From Ovis canadensis (taxonomy: Eukaryota; Chordata; Mammalia; Artiodactyla; Bovidae), in NCBI RefSeq assembly GCF_042477335.2, contig NC_091255.1:48400501-48464500 (forward strand): 64,000 nucleotides of DNA, in the 5' to 3' direction. How positions within the stretch are numbered: the stretch's first letter is position 1; each line of letters opens with the position of its first letter. Made by a program: the position numbers and the translations under genes. The notes under the pieces are model-generated. The model ran no database searches, had not been told where the DNA came from, and saw only the letters and a list, made by a program, of their open reading frames with translations. Shown here one piece after another: positions 34,401-44,739 of this stretch.

Positions 34401-37400
34401 GCTTGGGGAGCCTGGGGGAGCAGGTTGGAGGGGCGGCCAGCCTTCAGCCGAGGTGGGGCCCGTGGCTGCCTGTGACGGCTCCCCCACTCCCCTGCTAGGT
34501 CCTGGCCTTCTTCCGCTTCTCCGGACTGCTCCTGGGCTATGCCGTGCTGCGGCTCCGGCACTGGTGGGTGATTGCGGTAAGATGCCACTTTCCTGGCAGC
34601 TCTCGGGCCCTGGTGGGGCTGGCTCATGGGATGGGATGGAGGAGGACTTACTCCCCAGGCTCCGTCTTTGCTCTGTCTGTTTGTCTCTCCCTCCCCTGGG
34701 CAGGTCACCACACTGGTGTCCAGTGCATTCCTCATCGTCAAGGTCATCCTCTCTGAGGTCAGTGGCTCGGGGTCTGGCTGGTCTGGTGGGCATCCAGCCT
34801 GTGGGATGGGCTCGTCCCAAGAAGGGACTGCTTCTCTGACTTCGGGTTTCTATTCCTGTTGTCAGGGTTGGGTGAGGGGGATTCCTGCCCTTGGCTTTTT
34901 CTAAGGGGTCAGCTTCACTGGCTTTTCCCACTTGCCCTGCGGAAACCCTAAGAACAAAAAGTTCCTCCTCCAGCCTGACCTTACTGTATCTTGCTGTAGA
35001 ATTCATTAATCCCTCCATCTCAGAGGCATGTGCCACAGGGGGTGCCCAAGCAGCTGGTACCAGGAGTGGGGTGTAGGCCAGAGTCAGCAGCTCCGGGGTG
35101 GGGCTCTGGGTCCAGGGTGACCCCCGGCTGTGGCGCTCAGCCCCCTCCCTCCGCAGCTGCTCAGCAAAGGGGCCTTCGGCTACTTGCTCCCCATCGTCTC
35201 CTTTGTCCTCGCCTGGCTGGAGACCTGGTTCCTTGACTTCAAAGTCCTACCTCAGGAGGCTGAGGAGGAGCGATGTGAGTGCTGGGGGGTGAGGGGATGC
35301 AGCGAGGGTCACCCCCACCCAAGAGAGGAGAGTTTCTGGCATGAGGGCCAGTTCTGAGCTCTCTTGCCAACTCTGCCTCCAAGAGCCTTAAAGAGAGCCC
35401 GGGCCGGGGGACCCTAGGCTGCCAAGGCATGGTTGTCCTTGGTCTGGGACGATGGCTGCCCATGTCTGCCCCCCAGGGTACCTTGCCGCCCAGGCTGCTG
35501 TTGCCCGAGGACCCCTGCTCTTCTCCGGCGCTCTGTCTGAGGGCCAGTTCTATTCACCCCCAGAATCCTTTGCAGGTGAGGGTTGGTGGGTAGGGGAACT
35601 ACCTCCAGGGAGGGGCTTTATGAGGAGCAGGATGGCTGGGTCTATGCTTTCTCGTCCTATAGCACCCTGGGGAGAGCGAGCAGTCCTCTCCCACACACTA
35701 TCTTATCCCCCTATACACCATTGCACTTGTACCCCAATCCCTCACCTCCCCACCCCTCCTCCCCACCTCTTCCCATTGTCCCCCATACTTGTTTTTCTGC
35801 AGGGTCTGACAATGAATCCGATGAAGAAATTGTTGGGAAGAAAAGCTTTTCTGCCCAGGTATTTGGCTGCCTACCGCTACCTGGGGTGGGCACCCCAGAC
35901 AGGAGCCAGAACTGGGCTCGGCCAGGTGGGCAGGGGCTTCCCAGAGGAGGGCAGACCTTAGGCAGCCTGAAGGCCTGTCAGTGTCCATCTGAGTGTCTGG
36001 CTCACCGTCAATCAGGCCCAGTGGTCTCCTTCCTGCCTGGGCCCCGGGGTAACAACTACAGCACCTGGTCCCCGGGGTAACAACTACAGCACCTGGTCCC
36101 CAGGAGCTCACAGGGTACAGGAGACCAGCCCAGACCCTGCATCTGGACATCCAGCTGAATCAGGCCTTTGAAAGAGATGTGTGGAGTGTCTAGAGAAAGA
36201 CCCAGAGGGGTGCAGCTCCCAGGCTGACCGCTTCCTGCCTCCCCTCCCTGGCCAGGAACGGGAGTACATCCTTCAGGGGAAGGAGGCCATGACGGTGGTG
36301 GACCAGATCTTGGCCCAAGAAGAGAACTGGAAGTTTGAGAAGAATAACGTAAGAAACCTTTCTCCCACGGGACCCTGAGAGTTGGCTTGTAGGGCGTTTT
36401 CCCTCCCTCTTCCGAGGCCTGAGAAAGAAGCCCAAAGATTGCGCGGGTTGGAACCCTATTTCTGCCCAGGGGAGGGGGCTGGGCCCTGGAGTCAGCCCCT
36501 TGGCCTGGATTGGACATTTCTAGCGCCCCTCCCCTTGCTCCCCCCCCGGCCCCGCCCCTGCTGCTCTGCTGCCTCAGCTCCAGCTTTGAAGGGGAAGCCA
36601 GGCTTCTGTGCTGTGTCCGGTGTTTTGTTTCATGATCAAAACAATATTATCTAGAAAGATGGCAGAGAGCTTGGAAAACAGGGGGAAAACATCCCGGTCC
36701 CTTTCTCTGGCCAGTTCCCCTGGCAGCCTCGGCGGCCCGGAGACACGGGCCTTCGTGGTTGCAGCTGCAGCTGTGCTCCTACCTTTTAACTTGATATCAA
36801 AAGCCTTTCTCTCCTCATGGCAGGACATTTGTCAGAACCAATGTTTTTTAATGGCTGCTCAGACATCCCCCAAACTCCTATAAAGTTTTCTCCTCTGGGC
36901 TGTTAAAATCCTGCCCTGCCCGTCACCCATTCCTGCCCCACCCCGGCTCTCTTCTGCCCTCCACTCACCTCCCTGCTGCCCTTCTGTCCCTGCCTTAGGA
37001 ATATGGGGACACTGTGTACACCATCGAGGTTCCCTTTCACGGCAAGACCTTCATTCTGAAGGTGGGTGATGGAAAGAGTGCTCTGGAGCCTCTTGCTCTG
37101 CCTGGGACTCCAGGAAGGGCCTGGTGGTGTGGGGACCCTCCTGCAGGTTTCTCCCACCCAATAGGAAGGGGCTGGTGTGCCCAAGTACATCTGGCACCAT
37201 CCAGCCCTCTGCCCGCCCCGCCCCAGACCTTCCTGCCCTGCCCCGCGGAGCTGGTATATCAGGAGGTGATCCTACAGCCTGAGAGGATGGTGCTGTGGAA
37301 CAAGACTGTGACCGCCTGCCAGGTGAGCTGAGCCGGCAGCCCAGGCCCGGCACCCCTCGGGGCAGAGCCACGTGGCAGGTGAGGGCGTGGTCCAGTGTGA

Positions 37401-39506
37401 ACAGTGAACCCCCTGGAGACCCGGGTCGCATCACTGAACTACTCTGGGCCTCCGCTTTCCCATTTGTAAAATGGGGATGGTGGTAATAGTTTCCTCCAAG
37501 AGAGGGTCCAGAAGATGGAAGGATGAAATGCTCAGAGTGTTGGTCCCAGCGCCCGTGAATGGAAGTGGCTCCTAATTATGGGGCCTGAGCAGAGAGCCGT
37601 CTGACCTGGGGGCTTTCCTGAGATGCTGGGCCCTTCCCTGGGGTTTTCCTGGGGGTGGCTGCACCTTACGTCAGCCCTGATGCCCGCAGATCCTACAGCG
37701 AGTAGAAGACAACACCCTCATCTCCTATGATGTGTCTTCAGGGGCCGCGGGTGGCGTGGTCTCTCCCAGGTAAGCCCCCCTACCCGCCCCCTCAGGCAGG
37801 CCTCCTGCCCTTGGACCTTCTACGCATCTAATCATCTAATCATCATCTAATCATCCCCCTCCAGGGACTTTGTGAATGTCCGACGCATCGAGCGGCGCCG
37901 AGACCGATACCTGTCCTCGGGCATCGCTACCACGCACTGTACCAAGCCCCCAACGCACAAATACGTCAGGTGAGCTGACCTTTGCCTAGGGTCATGCGCA
38001 CTGGCTCCTCCCCTCGTGGCCGTGAGAATAGGGCAGGACTGGTGTATACAGCTGTGCACTTTCTCCTGCTGAGGGCGCCTTCCTGTACCCGGTCCCACTG
38101 TCCTTAATCCTGCTTATCTGGAACCACCACCAGGCTCAGGGGAGCTCCAGAGTAGACCAAGGATGGCGATGAATAGGGACCAGCCGGGAAGAGGGCTGGG
38201 AGCCATGAGGTGGCTGGTCTAGGGGACCAGCACAGCAGGAGGCTCTGTGTTCTGAAGCATCACCTTCCTGCCTTTCATCCCGTTCTCCCCGTCCCTTGGC
38301 CTTGCATTACCCTCATGGTGCTTGGAGGTACCCAAAGGAAGAAGCATGAGTCCTCGGCTGCCTGTTCCACGGCCTCCTCCAGCCCCTCCTGGTCTCTAGT
38401 CCTAGCGCTGTGGGTGGCCTCCTCCCACATACCCTTCTGTCTTGGGGTTCCACAGAGAGCGCTGTTCTTTGCGTGTCAGCCCGGGGCTCTGGTCTCACCA
38501 CCACCACAGTGTTTGCTGGGTGATGGGCAAGCTTGTTTCCCCTCCTGGCGCCAGCTCCCTTATCTGTGGAGGCAGGGGAGCTGATGGGATGGGAATCCTA
38601 CCGCTCAGGCCTGAGGCCTCCCAAGAAGGCGCCCCCTCGTGGAGCCCCGCGGCTCTGCACTGCTCCCAGAGCTGGAGCTGGAAGGTGGTAAACGCCCTGC
38701 CCCTGGGGCTGTGCAAACATCGACTGTTGGAGGAGGATTCGAGCACCCCATGGCAGGTGGGGTGGGGGCCTGTATCCTGTGGCCTCTGGGATACCCGTTC
38801 TGGCCCTGCTCAAACCAGCAGCTCCCTTCCCCCTTCTACCCCAGTCCAAGGTGGGTCAGGGCAGAGCAGGAATCAGGGGTTTCGCCTGGCTCCAAGGTCC
38901 CCCACCAATGCCTCTCTCCTCAGGGGAGAGAATGGTCCTGGGGGCTTCATCGTGCTCAAGTCAGCCAGTAACCCGCGAGTCTGCACCTTCATCTGGATCC
39001 TTAATACAGATCTCAAGGTGGGCGTGCTGGGGCCCCGAAGCAGGCTCTGCGGAGTGGAGGGGACTGTGCTGTGTGACCTTGGGCGTCCCTGCTCTCCGCC
39101 TCCTTTCTTCCTCTGAAACTGGGGGCAGGGTCCAGATGGTCTTCTCGCCCTGAGGCCCTGTGCCTCCCCTCTTTACCTCTGACTCCTGAGGCCCGAGGAA
39201 AGGTTGCCAGCCCACCCCCTCCCAGGTCTGTTTGTGTGACTCTTGCCAAGACCCGGGCACAGCATGTTCTTCCTGCCAGGGGTGGGGGAGAGGGCGGCCT
39301 CGGCTGCATGCCAGAGCTGCACCTGCATTCGGGCGCCAGTTGTTGAGGGGGAGCCCCTGCCGAGGGCCAGCCTTCCTGGAACTTCTCCTCGCCTCCCCCA
39401 GGGCCGCCTGCCCCGGTACCTCATCCACCAGAGCCTCGCAGCCACCATGTTCGAATTTGCCTTCCACCTGCGGCAGCGCATCGGAGAGCTGGGTGCCCGG
39501 GCATAA
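28412..39506 (+). CDS. STARD3: STARD3 (MLN64), late-endosomal sterol transfer protein (14 coding exons)
   Basis: Coding exons: 28412-28639, 34066-34143, 34499-34576, 34704-34757, 35157-35274, 35477-35575, 35803-35858, 36256-36348, 36999-37061, 37227-37322, 37690-37769, 37865-37969, 38924-39017, 39402-39506; the total is 1347 nt, 448 residues (human 445). All sites are GT-AG and every phase agrees. The N-terminal half is a four-helix MENTAL domain that holds the protein in the late-endosome membrane. The linker carries a phospho-FFAT motif for VAP contact with the ER. The C-terminal half is a START lipid-binding domain that moves cholesterol. Compared with human there is a two-residue insertion (LP) after LLPPP before EKRR near residue 42. 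The start codon at 28412 begins MSKL, as in human. Confidence 0.97.
28745..28885 (-). repeat. MIR-type SINE fragment
   Basis: Reversed MIR layout in STARD3 intron 2: 'tctcattttccagagagaga', 'gctcagcaagcgtgtg'-like region and 'aaggtttgaacccagactcc'. Confidence 0.5.
29505..31595 (-). mobile_element. BovB (RTE-type) LINE, 5'-truncated and broken
   Basis: Reverse-oriented non-LTR retrotransposon of about 2.1 kb in STARD3 intron 2. Its 3' end (29505-29570) shares the TCAGTCGTGTCTGACTCTTT block with the Bov SINEs. Reverse frames that can still be read are 30165-29722 (reverse-transcriptase C-terminal region, with [13 protein letters not shown] and LQYFGHL), 30893-30699 (RT core with FIPIPKEGN), 31377-31099 and 31593-31396. 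These lie in different frames separated by stops, so it cannot code for a working enzyme. Full BovB is about 3.2 kb, so roughly the first third is missing. A 21-base internal duplication is noted separately. Confidence 0.92.
31672..31784 (+). repeat. Dispersed duplication, copy 1
   Basis: A 113-base block starting CCTTAAGGACC and ending in the first bases of the Bov-tA at 31778. The second copy starts 918 bases downstream at 32590. The two differ by a two-base gap and about five substitutions by eye. Confidence 0.88.
31778..31978 (+). mobile_element. Bov-tA SINE
   Basis: Forward copy: head 'gggcttctctagtaaaggat', 'gatccctgggttgagaagat', body 'ctccagtattcttgcctgga' and tail 'cgactgagcaactaacactt'. 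Its left junction is the end of a block that recurs at 32590-32700. Confidence 0.9.
32320..32738 (-). mobile_element. CHR-type SINE interrupted by a BovA fragment and a templated insert
   Basis: Three separated pieces read as one reversed CHR SINE: an A/T-rich tail (about 32320-32345), the middle 'ttatttgactgggtcttagt' to 'ccactgg' (about 32489-32588) and the head 'accaccagggaagcccc' (32720-32736). A BovA-like fragment (about 32370-32485, forward) lies between the first two. A 0.13 kb block copied from upstream lies between the last two. Confidence 0.6.
32590..32700 (+). repeat. Dispersed duplication, copy 2
   Basis: Second copy of the 31672-31784 block, 111 bases. It continues for a further 10 or so bases that match the start of a Bov-tA consensus (GGGCTTCCCTGGCGGCTC), then stops. 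It sits inside a CHR SINE. Confidence 0.88.
33115..33300 (+). repeat. Possible MER5A-like DNA transposon fragment
   Basis: The words 'gagcatcagaatcactcagg', 'ccagatgctcagctcacccc', 'gagattcagacccagtgtc' resemble the MER5A family of short hAT-derived elements. Resemblance only. Confidence 0.4.
35477..35858 (+). other. STARD3: STARD3 phospho-FFAT linker exons
   Basis: The exons at 35477-35575 and 35803-35858 encode the linker between membrane and lipid-binding domains. It contains [10 protein letters not shown] at about residues 209-218, with a serine (Ser212, human Ser209) at the position that must be phosphorylated for VAP binding, then an acidic SDNESDEE stretch. In this family the motif tethers late endosomes to the ER. 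Confidence 0.88.
36042..36097 (+). repeat. 28-base tandem repeat, two copies
   Basis: The unit beginning CCCCGGGGTAACAACTACAG occurs at 36042-36069 and again, apparently identically, at 36070-36097, in STARD3 between coding exons 36% into the START-side introns (intron 35859-36255). Confidence 0.95.
36256..39506 (+). other. STARD3: STARD3 START domain exons
   Basis: Seven exons encode the START domain, from about [12 protein letters not shown] to the C-terminus GARA. Recognisable landmarks are [59 protein letters not shown] and the C-terminal helix beginning [17 protein letters not shown]. The fold encloses one sterol molecule in a hydrophobic tunnel closed by the C-terminal helix. A small difference from human is ATTHCTKPP in place of ATSHSAKPP. 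Confidence 0.93.
37425..37560 (+). repeat. MIR-type SINE fragment
   Basis: Forward MIR pattern: 'gggcctccgctttcccattt', 'gtaaaatggggatggtgg', in the STARD3 intron between coding exons 10 and 11. Confidence 0.55.
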
Positions 39507-40123
39507 GGGTGCCTCCTCGCCACCCTGCGGGCCAGGGTCCTGTCGCCACGGCCTCCAGAGCCAGAGGGGGCACCGCTCGGGCTTCCCGCTGCCCACTGAG
39601 GACCTGGCCTCGGCAGTGGGGAGGGGGGAGCTTCCTCCACAGCTGCGCTGTGACCTGAGCTCCCGCCCTGCACCGAGCCTCACTGCGCCTGGGGGCGGCC
39701 ATGAGCCGGCTGAGGGCTCAAGCTCTGGGACTCTGCCGCTGCGCCGAATGGGTCTTTCCTGCCAATGGTTACACGGCCTCCCTGCCTCTGGGAGGAAGAG
39801 ACCCACTGTCCCCTACCTGGCCCAGGGCAGGGTCTGGAATGGGAGCCATGGGCTCAGCGGGAGAGGACCCTGGGCAGGACCGAAGTTGGGGCAGCTCGTC
39901 ACCAGTGTGAAGGTGTGGGAGCTCCGCGCTCATCATGGTTTTTTAGGATTATTTAAAGGGTCTGGGACCTTTCTCCACTTGCACTTCCACTTGTAGGGGT
40001 GTGGGTGGCAGGTGGGGGTGGTGGGCACTGGCAGGGAGCCTGCGCCTCCCAGGTTCTCTCCAGGTTGCGGTCCTCCACCCACACCCCCCAGTGCCTCCTT
40101 GGGGACCTTTGTAATTTGAGCCA

Positions 40124-40129
40124 ATTAAA
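40124..40129 (+). terminator. STARD3: STARD3 poly(A) signal (ATTAAA)
   Basis: Common variant hexamer ATTAAA, 0.62 kb after the stop codon. The mRNA should end near 40145. No AATAAA is closer. Confidence 0.75.
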
Positions 40130-40149
40130 AACAGGAACTCAAAACACAG

Positions 40150-41755
40150 CCCCTGCAGCCTGGCCTCTTGAGAGTGAAAAAAAAAGGGCAGCACTTAGGG
40201 CCTAGGGGAAGGAACCCTGCTACAGCCTACACATGACCCTTTCCTACCCACTCAGAGCCAGAATAGAGCCAGCTGGGGACCCAGTTCTCGAAGTGGCCCC
40301 CCCCCCGCCGCCGCCCCCGCCCCATTCAGCTGGTCAGATAGATAAGTGGTAAAAATTCCCTGCCTCCCAGCCAGGTCTCCTGCTAGGAAGGTTAGGTTAA
40401 GGTCTCCAGCCCAGGATGGGGAGGCGGGAGGTAGGGGGAGACCTGGAAGGAGCCAGAGTAGGCCTCAGCTGATACTGGGGTCTGAAGGTTTGGCTGGGAG
40501 GAGCCTGGAGGCGAGGCCTGGGCTTCTGGGTCACTGAGGCACCTCTGGGCTCTGCTCACCTCCTCTCTCTGCCCGTCACACTTGGGACCACCAGGGAATG
40601 GCCCTCCTTCCCTCCCTGCAGGCTTCCTGAGGTGCTAACTTGCATAGACTCAGGGGTGGGGGTGTTGCCTCTTGGGCCCGGCTAGGCATGTGACCCCCGG
40701 GCAGGTCTGCCTGCCTGAGCCTCCATTTCCCACTTTGCTAAAGCTGTGTAAGATGAAGGCACCAAGGATCGGGTATAGTGCTCAGTAATCAAGAGGGTGC
40801 CCACGGGCCTGCCTGCTAGGGTCTCATCACAGCCTCTGCCCCTGGCCTTCCTGGTGCCCTTTGCTTTGTCCACTCAGTGACACCCCCGCTGCTCCTCCCC
40901 CACGCCCTCCTCCCTGTGTGCCAGCCTCCTGTCGCACATGCTGCTGCTCTGGGGGGCGGGGCTGTCCCTGCAAGCCCTTCAACTGGCCTGCTCCCTGGGG
41001 ACCAGAGCCAGGCCCCGCCTGGTGGCACCTTGGAGCTGGCAGCCCCCAGAGCTCTTCTGGTAAGGCCACTGTGAACAGAAAGTGAGGAAAACGAGGCCCA
41101 GAGCGGGTGGACGCCGCCCCCTACTCCACAGCCTCATTATGGCTGATTTGGGGGCTGGAGCCAGAACTGGCTGCCACCCACTGGAACCGCTGGAGTCCCA
41201 TCTCACCCCAGCTGAGGAGTGGGGTAGAGTCGGGGGCCGCCTCCCTCCTCGTTCGTGTCCAGGATCCCAGGGGTGGAATTAACTTCCGATGCCCTTGCCA
41301 GTGAGGTGGTGGCAGTTGGGAGCCAGGCCTTTGGGGGCAGACGCCTGAGGAATGGCACTGTCCCTTTCGGTGGGGGGGCACGGTCCAGGGGGTGATGTGC
41401 CCTTGAGCCCAGGCAGAGGAGAGCAGCAGGGACAGGACCTGACGGCCTGGTACAGCGCCCAGAGGGGCCCTTGGTTCCTACTGTTTCCCGCTCTGTTTAC
41501 AGACATGTCCTCCATGGGAGAGGGGAAGGGGTGGGGCAGACGGCAAGTGCCAAGGTGGCACGAGGCTGGGCATGTGCCTGGTCATGGGTAGTGTCTTGAG
41601 GAGTGTCAGACACCTGGAGGTGTCACTCTGGGGACCCCCGCCCCCACGGGAGCATCTTGATCTCTTCAGAAGCTGACCTCTGACCTGGGGGCAGCCAGAA
41701 TCCAGGTACCCCCCCAGCCCCGCCCTGGGCTCAGAGTCCCCCATCAGTGAGTCTT
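40150..41755. other. Intergenic region between STARD3 and TCAP
   Basis: No coding exon is recognised. It is G/C-rich, with a C-rich run near 40300 and a combined E-box and GATA motif at 40327-40346. No clear SINE is seen. Confidence 0.7.
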
Positions 41756-41759
41756 GGCT

Positions 41760-41873
41760 CTGCTTATAGCATCTGACGCCAGAGGGGCTGAAAATAGCCC
41801 CTGAAAGAGGGGGAGGAGGGGGCTATTTAAAGGGCCTGGGAGGAGGAGAGCCCAGAGGGAGTGAGCAGCCATC
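41760..41873 (+). promoter_or_regulatory. TCAP: TCAP muscle-type promoter
   Basis: A TATA-like CTATTTAAAGG (41823-41833) lies about 40 bases before the start codon at 41874, giving a very short 5' UTR. AAATAGCCCC (41792-41801) and GGGGCTATTT (41819-41828) form a perfect 10-base inverted repeat. Each arm is one base away from a MEF2 site. TCAP is a striated-muscle gene, and MEF2 control would fit, but binding is inferred. Confidence 0.65.
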
Positions 41874-42609
41874 ATGGCCACTTCAGAGCTGAGCTGCCAG
41901 CTGTCGGAGGAGAACTGTGAGCGCCGAGAGGCCTTCTGGGCGGAGTGGAAGGATCTGACGCTGTCCACAAGGCCTGAGGAGGGGTGAGTGCTGGCCAGTC
42001 AGGAGTGCCCCGTCCTCTCCCTCAGAGCACCCTTCCTGAGACTCATGAGACCAGAGCACAAGGCCTGAGGGGTTCTGGGGGTGGGGGCCAGGAGGGTGCC
42101 TGCTGGGGAAAGTGGAGTCGCCCCTCCAGCAGCCCCAGGGAGCTCTGTCGCCCCGCCGGTGAGTGGCGGGCAGCAGCTCTCAGGGGTTGAGTGTCCCTCC
42201 GCTTCTCCTTCCCAGTTGCTCCCTGCATGAGGAGGATGCCCAGCGCCATGAGACCTACCACCGGCAGGGGCAGTGCCAGGCGCTGGTGCAGCGTTCCCCC
42301 TGGCTGGTGATGCGGATGGGCATCCTCGGCCGTGGGCTGCAGGAATACCAGCTGCCCTACCAGCGGGTGCTGCCTCTGCCCATCTTCACTCCCGCCAAGG
42401 TGGGCGCCACCAAGGAGGAGCGCGAGGAGACACCCATCCAGCTGCAGGAGCTGCTGGCACTGGAAACAGCCCTGGGAGGCCAGTGTGTGGACCGCCAGGA
42501 CGTGGCCGAGATCACCAAGCAGCTGCCTCCCGTGGTGCCTGTCAGCAAGCCCGGCACCCTTCGTCGCTCCCTGTCTCGCTCCATGTCTCAGGAAGCACAG
42601 AGAGGCTGA
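41874..42609 (+). CDS. TCAP: Telethonin (titin cap), 2 exons
   Basis: Coding exons 41874-41983 and 42216-42609; the total is 504 nt, 167 residues, the same length as human. The start MATSELSCQLSEENCERRE and the end RRSLSRSMSQEAQRG match the family. Telethonin clamps the N-terminal Z1 and Z2 Ig domains of two titin molecules at the sarcomere Z-disc. The serine-rich C-terminal tail is a known phosphorylation region. The LPYQRVLPLPIFTPAK segment lies in the titin-binding part. The single 232-base intron and the compact gene fit the mammalian TCAP structure. Loss of human TCAP causes limb-girdle muscular dystrophy; nothing is broken here. Confidence 0.98.
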
Positions 42610-43045
42610 GAGGGACTGTGACTTGGGCTCCACTGTGCCTGCCCTGGGCTGGGCCCTTCCTGGCTAGGACCATGGAGGGGAGCTGCTGGTCACGGATGCT
42701 TCGTAGTTTGCCCAGAGTTGGGGGCTAGGGGAGGAGGGAGCCAGAGGCCAGGATGCCTGGATCTCCTGAGTTCCCGGAGGGAGGGGAGTGGACGATGGGC
42801 ACAAAAGGTGAAGAGCTGGGGGCCAGCACAGCCAAGTACCCCCAGCCCTAGGAGGAAGGGCTGAAGAAGCTGATGAGGGCAAGAGGTTCCTGAGAGGAGT
42901 AACCCCAGTCCAGATTTCAGCTTCAGAAAAGGATGAAGAAAAACTGTAAGAGGATCTGGAGTGCTCTGGGAAGGAGACTGGAGGGAGGGGGACGTGAAGA
43001 GGGCAGAGGCAGGGTGGAGCCCCCAGCACCCTCTGTTAGTGCTGC

Positions 43046-43051
43046 AATAAA
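43046..43051 (+). terminator. TCAP: TCAP poly(A) signal
   Basis: Canonical AATAAA 437 bases after the stop codon, followed by a GT/T-rich stretch ('agagtttcgtctctttcctt'). The transcript should end near 43065-43075. Confidence 0.85.
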
Positions 43052-43079
43052 TGCTCAATCACGTGCCAGAGTTTCGTCT

Positions 43080-44735
43080 CTTTCCTTGTGGTTGAGGGGC
43101 CCACCCGTTGGTGTCCCCCCCAGTGCTCGCTTCTGGGAACAGGCCCTGCATCTCAGCTAAATATGGCAGAATTAGTGGGTCACCCCATGCTTGAGGGGAG
43201 GGGCTGTAGGGACAGAGCTGTAAACAGGGTGGCTATCTGCCGAGGCCCCCTGACTGCCGTGAGCCCTGGCCTCTGCCTCTAGTCCTCTGGCACTGTGCAG
43301 TGCCCAGGAGGCCAGTTGGCATCCAGGGTTTATTGAAATGATCTCATGGAGAATAAGGAGGGGGCTGGCACCAGGACTGTCAGCTGTGCCAGGGTGTGGA
43401 TGGGGTCAGTGACCCCAGGTCTCTTGGTTCTGAATCCAGACAGAATCAATCCTTGGCTGGAGTCAGGTGTTCCACCCTCCCTGGCCTGGGAGCCCAAGGT
43501 GGGTTGTTGGGGGTAGGGTGAGTGTGTAGAGGGTCAGGTTCCTGTCTGTGACCTCTGCAGCTGTTGCAGTAACTCATGCCCCAACCTGGCTGCCCGGCCT
43601 AACTAGAAGACAGTTTCTCTTGGACAAGGTGTGGGGGGCGGGTGGCACGGAGGAGGCCTGGGCCCCATCTTGGCAGGGACTGGTAGCCCACCCAGGGTGG
43701 AGAGGCACTAGACTTGGTCAGAGCGGGGTCCCACTCCAGGAAGACCATGGAGATGGCCTCTGCAGAATCTACTTCCTATTTGCGGGGATAGGAGGGGAGA
43801 ACCTGGCATCTTGACAGTCTGATACCTGGAGTGCCAAGCAGTCTGCAGGCCTGGCCTGGTCCTGCTCCCCCAGAGGGGGCTGGAGTTTGGGCTGTGAGAT
43901 GAGAGGGGTCAGACTCCAGACCAGGCGACACACCTAATCCCTTGGCGTCCGAGGCTGGGCTCGTGTCCCCTGGGAGCCTTGGCAGCCTGGAGAATGCACC
44001 CTGCGCCCTTCCGTCCTCACCTGGGCCCCTCGCCCTGTGTCGGGAACATCCTGAGCCTTCCGCGAGATACGAGGCTGGAAGCCCGCAGGGCCTGCAGGGG
44101 AGGCCGGGCTGTTCCCTCCGCTGCGTGCAGTAGCCCCACTCCCCTATCATCACTGCCATCTGACGGGCGGGGTTGGAGCTCTACTGTGCAGCTCCAGGGC
44201 TACCGAGACCGTGGGGGAGGCCAGAACGGACTGTCCTTTCTGGAGTCAGGGTGGGGAACGGGGCGGGGGTGGGATGGGAATGCTAGAGAATGCTGGGACG
44301 GAAGAGAGGCCTGGAGGAGGGGAGCTGGGGGAGCCCTACTAAGAAAGGGGGTAGATGTTGGACAGGGTGTCCCGGAGATGGGGAGCCTGGCGGGGGACTG
44401 GGCCCTTGGTGGAGAGCGCTGGGAGCTGGGAACTGGGGAGAGGGCTAATTTGAACCCTGGCAAAAGAGAAGGGGAGGGATGCCAGGCAAAAGGGGTGAAT
44501 GCGAGACTGGAGAAGAGCGACATGGAGGTCCTGGGACTGGCGGCTGCGGGGGTCTATGGAGTCTGGGGGTAGGAAGCCTGAGGGGTAGGGCGCTGGAGCT
44601 GGTCTTGGAAGGGAGGGGAGGCAAAGAGTGGAGGGCAGCCGGGAGCAATGGTGGAGCAGGGGCGGGGACGGATGCTCCCCTCCATCCCACCCCCGTGCGT
44701 CTGCTTCTGGGACATTAAAGGAGATGGATGGGATA
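43080..44735. other. Intergenic region between TCAP and PNMT
   Basis: About 1.65 kb of GC-rich unique-looking DNA. I recognise no exon and no SINE. Long opposing frames near 44200-44870 reflect base composition. Regulatory elements of PNMT are likely in its right half but no single site is certain. Confidence 0.65.
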
Positions 44736-44739
44736 GGGA

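Larger units (their letters stand above)
28412..35274 (+). other. STARD3: STARD3 MENTAL domain exons
   Basis: These five exons encode residues 1-185. Four hydrophobic helices are readable: [20 protein letters not shown] in the first coding exon, [17 protein letters not shown] in the third, a helix spanning the third/fourth junction ([19 protein letters not shown]), and [19 protein letters not shown] in the fifth. The domain is shared with STARD3NL and mediates homo- and hetero-association and cholesterol binding. The 5.4 kb intron after the first coding exon (28640-34065) is the most repeat-disturbed part of the gene. Confidence 0.9.

Noticed and set aside
38961-39806. 281-residue open frame on the - strand over the STARD3 end
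   Set aside because: It is antisense to the last two STARD3 exons and the 3' UTR, with no domain and a composition set by GC content.
39232-39996. 254-residue open frame on the + strand over the STARD3 last exon and 3' UTR
   Set aside because: It runs in a different frame from STARD3 across the intron-exon boundary and its stop codon. No recognisable product.
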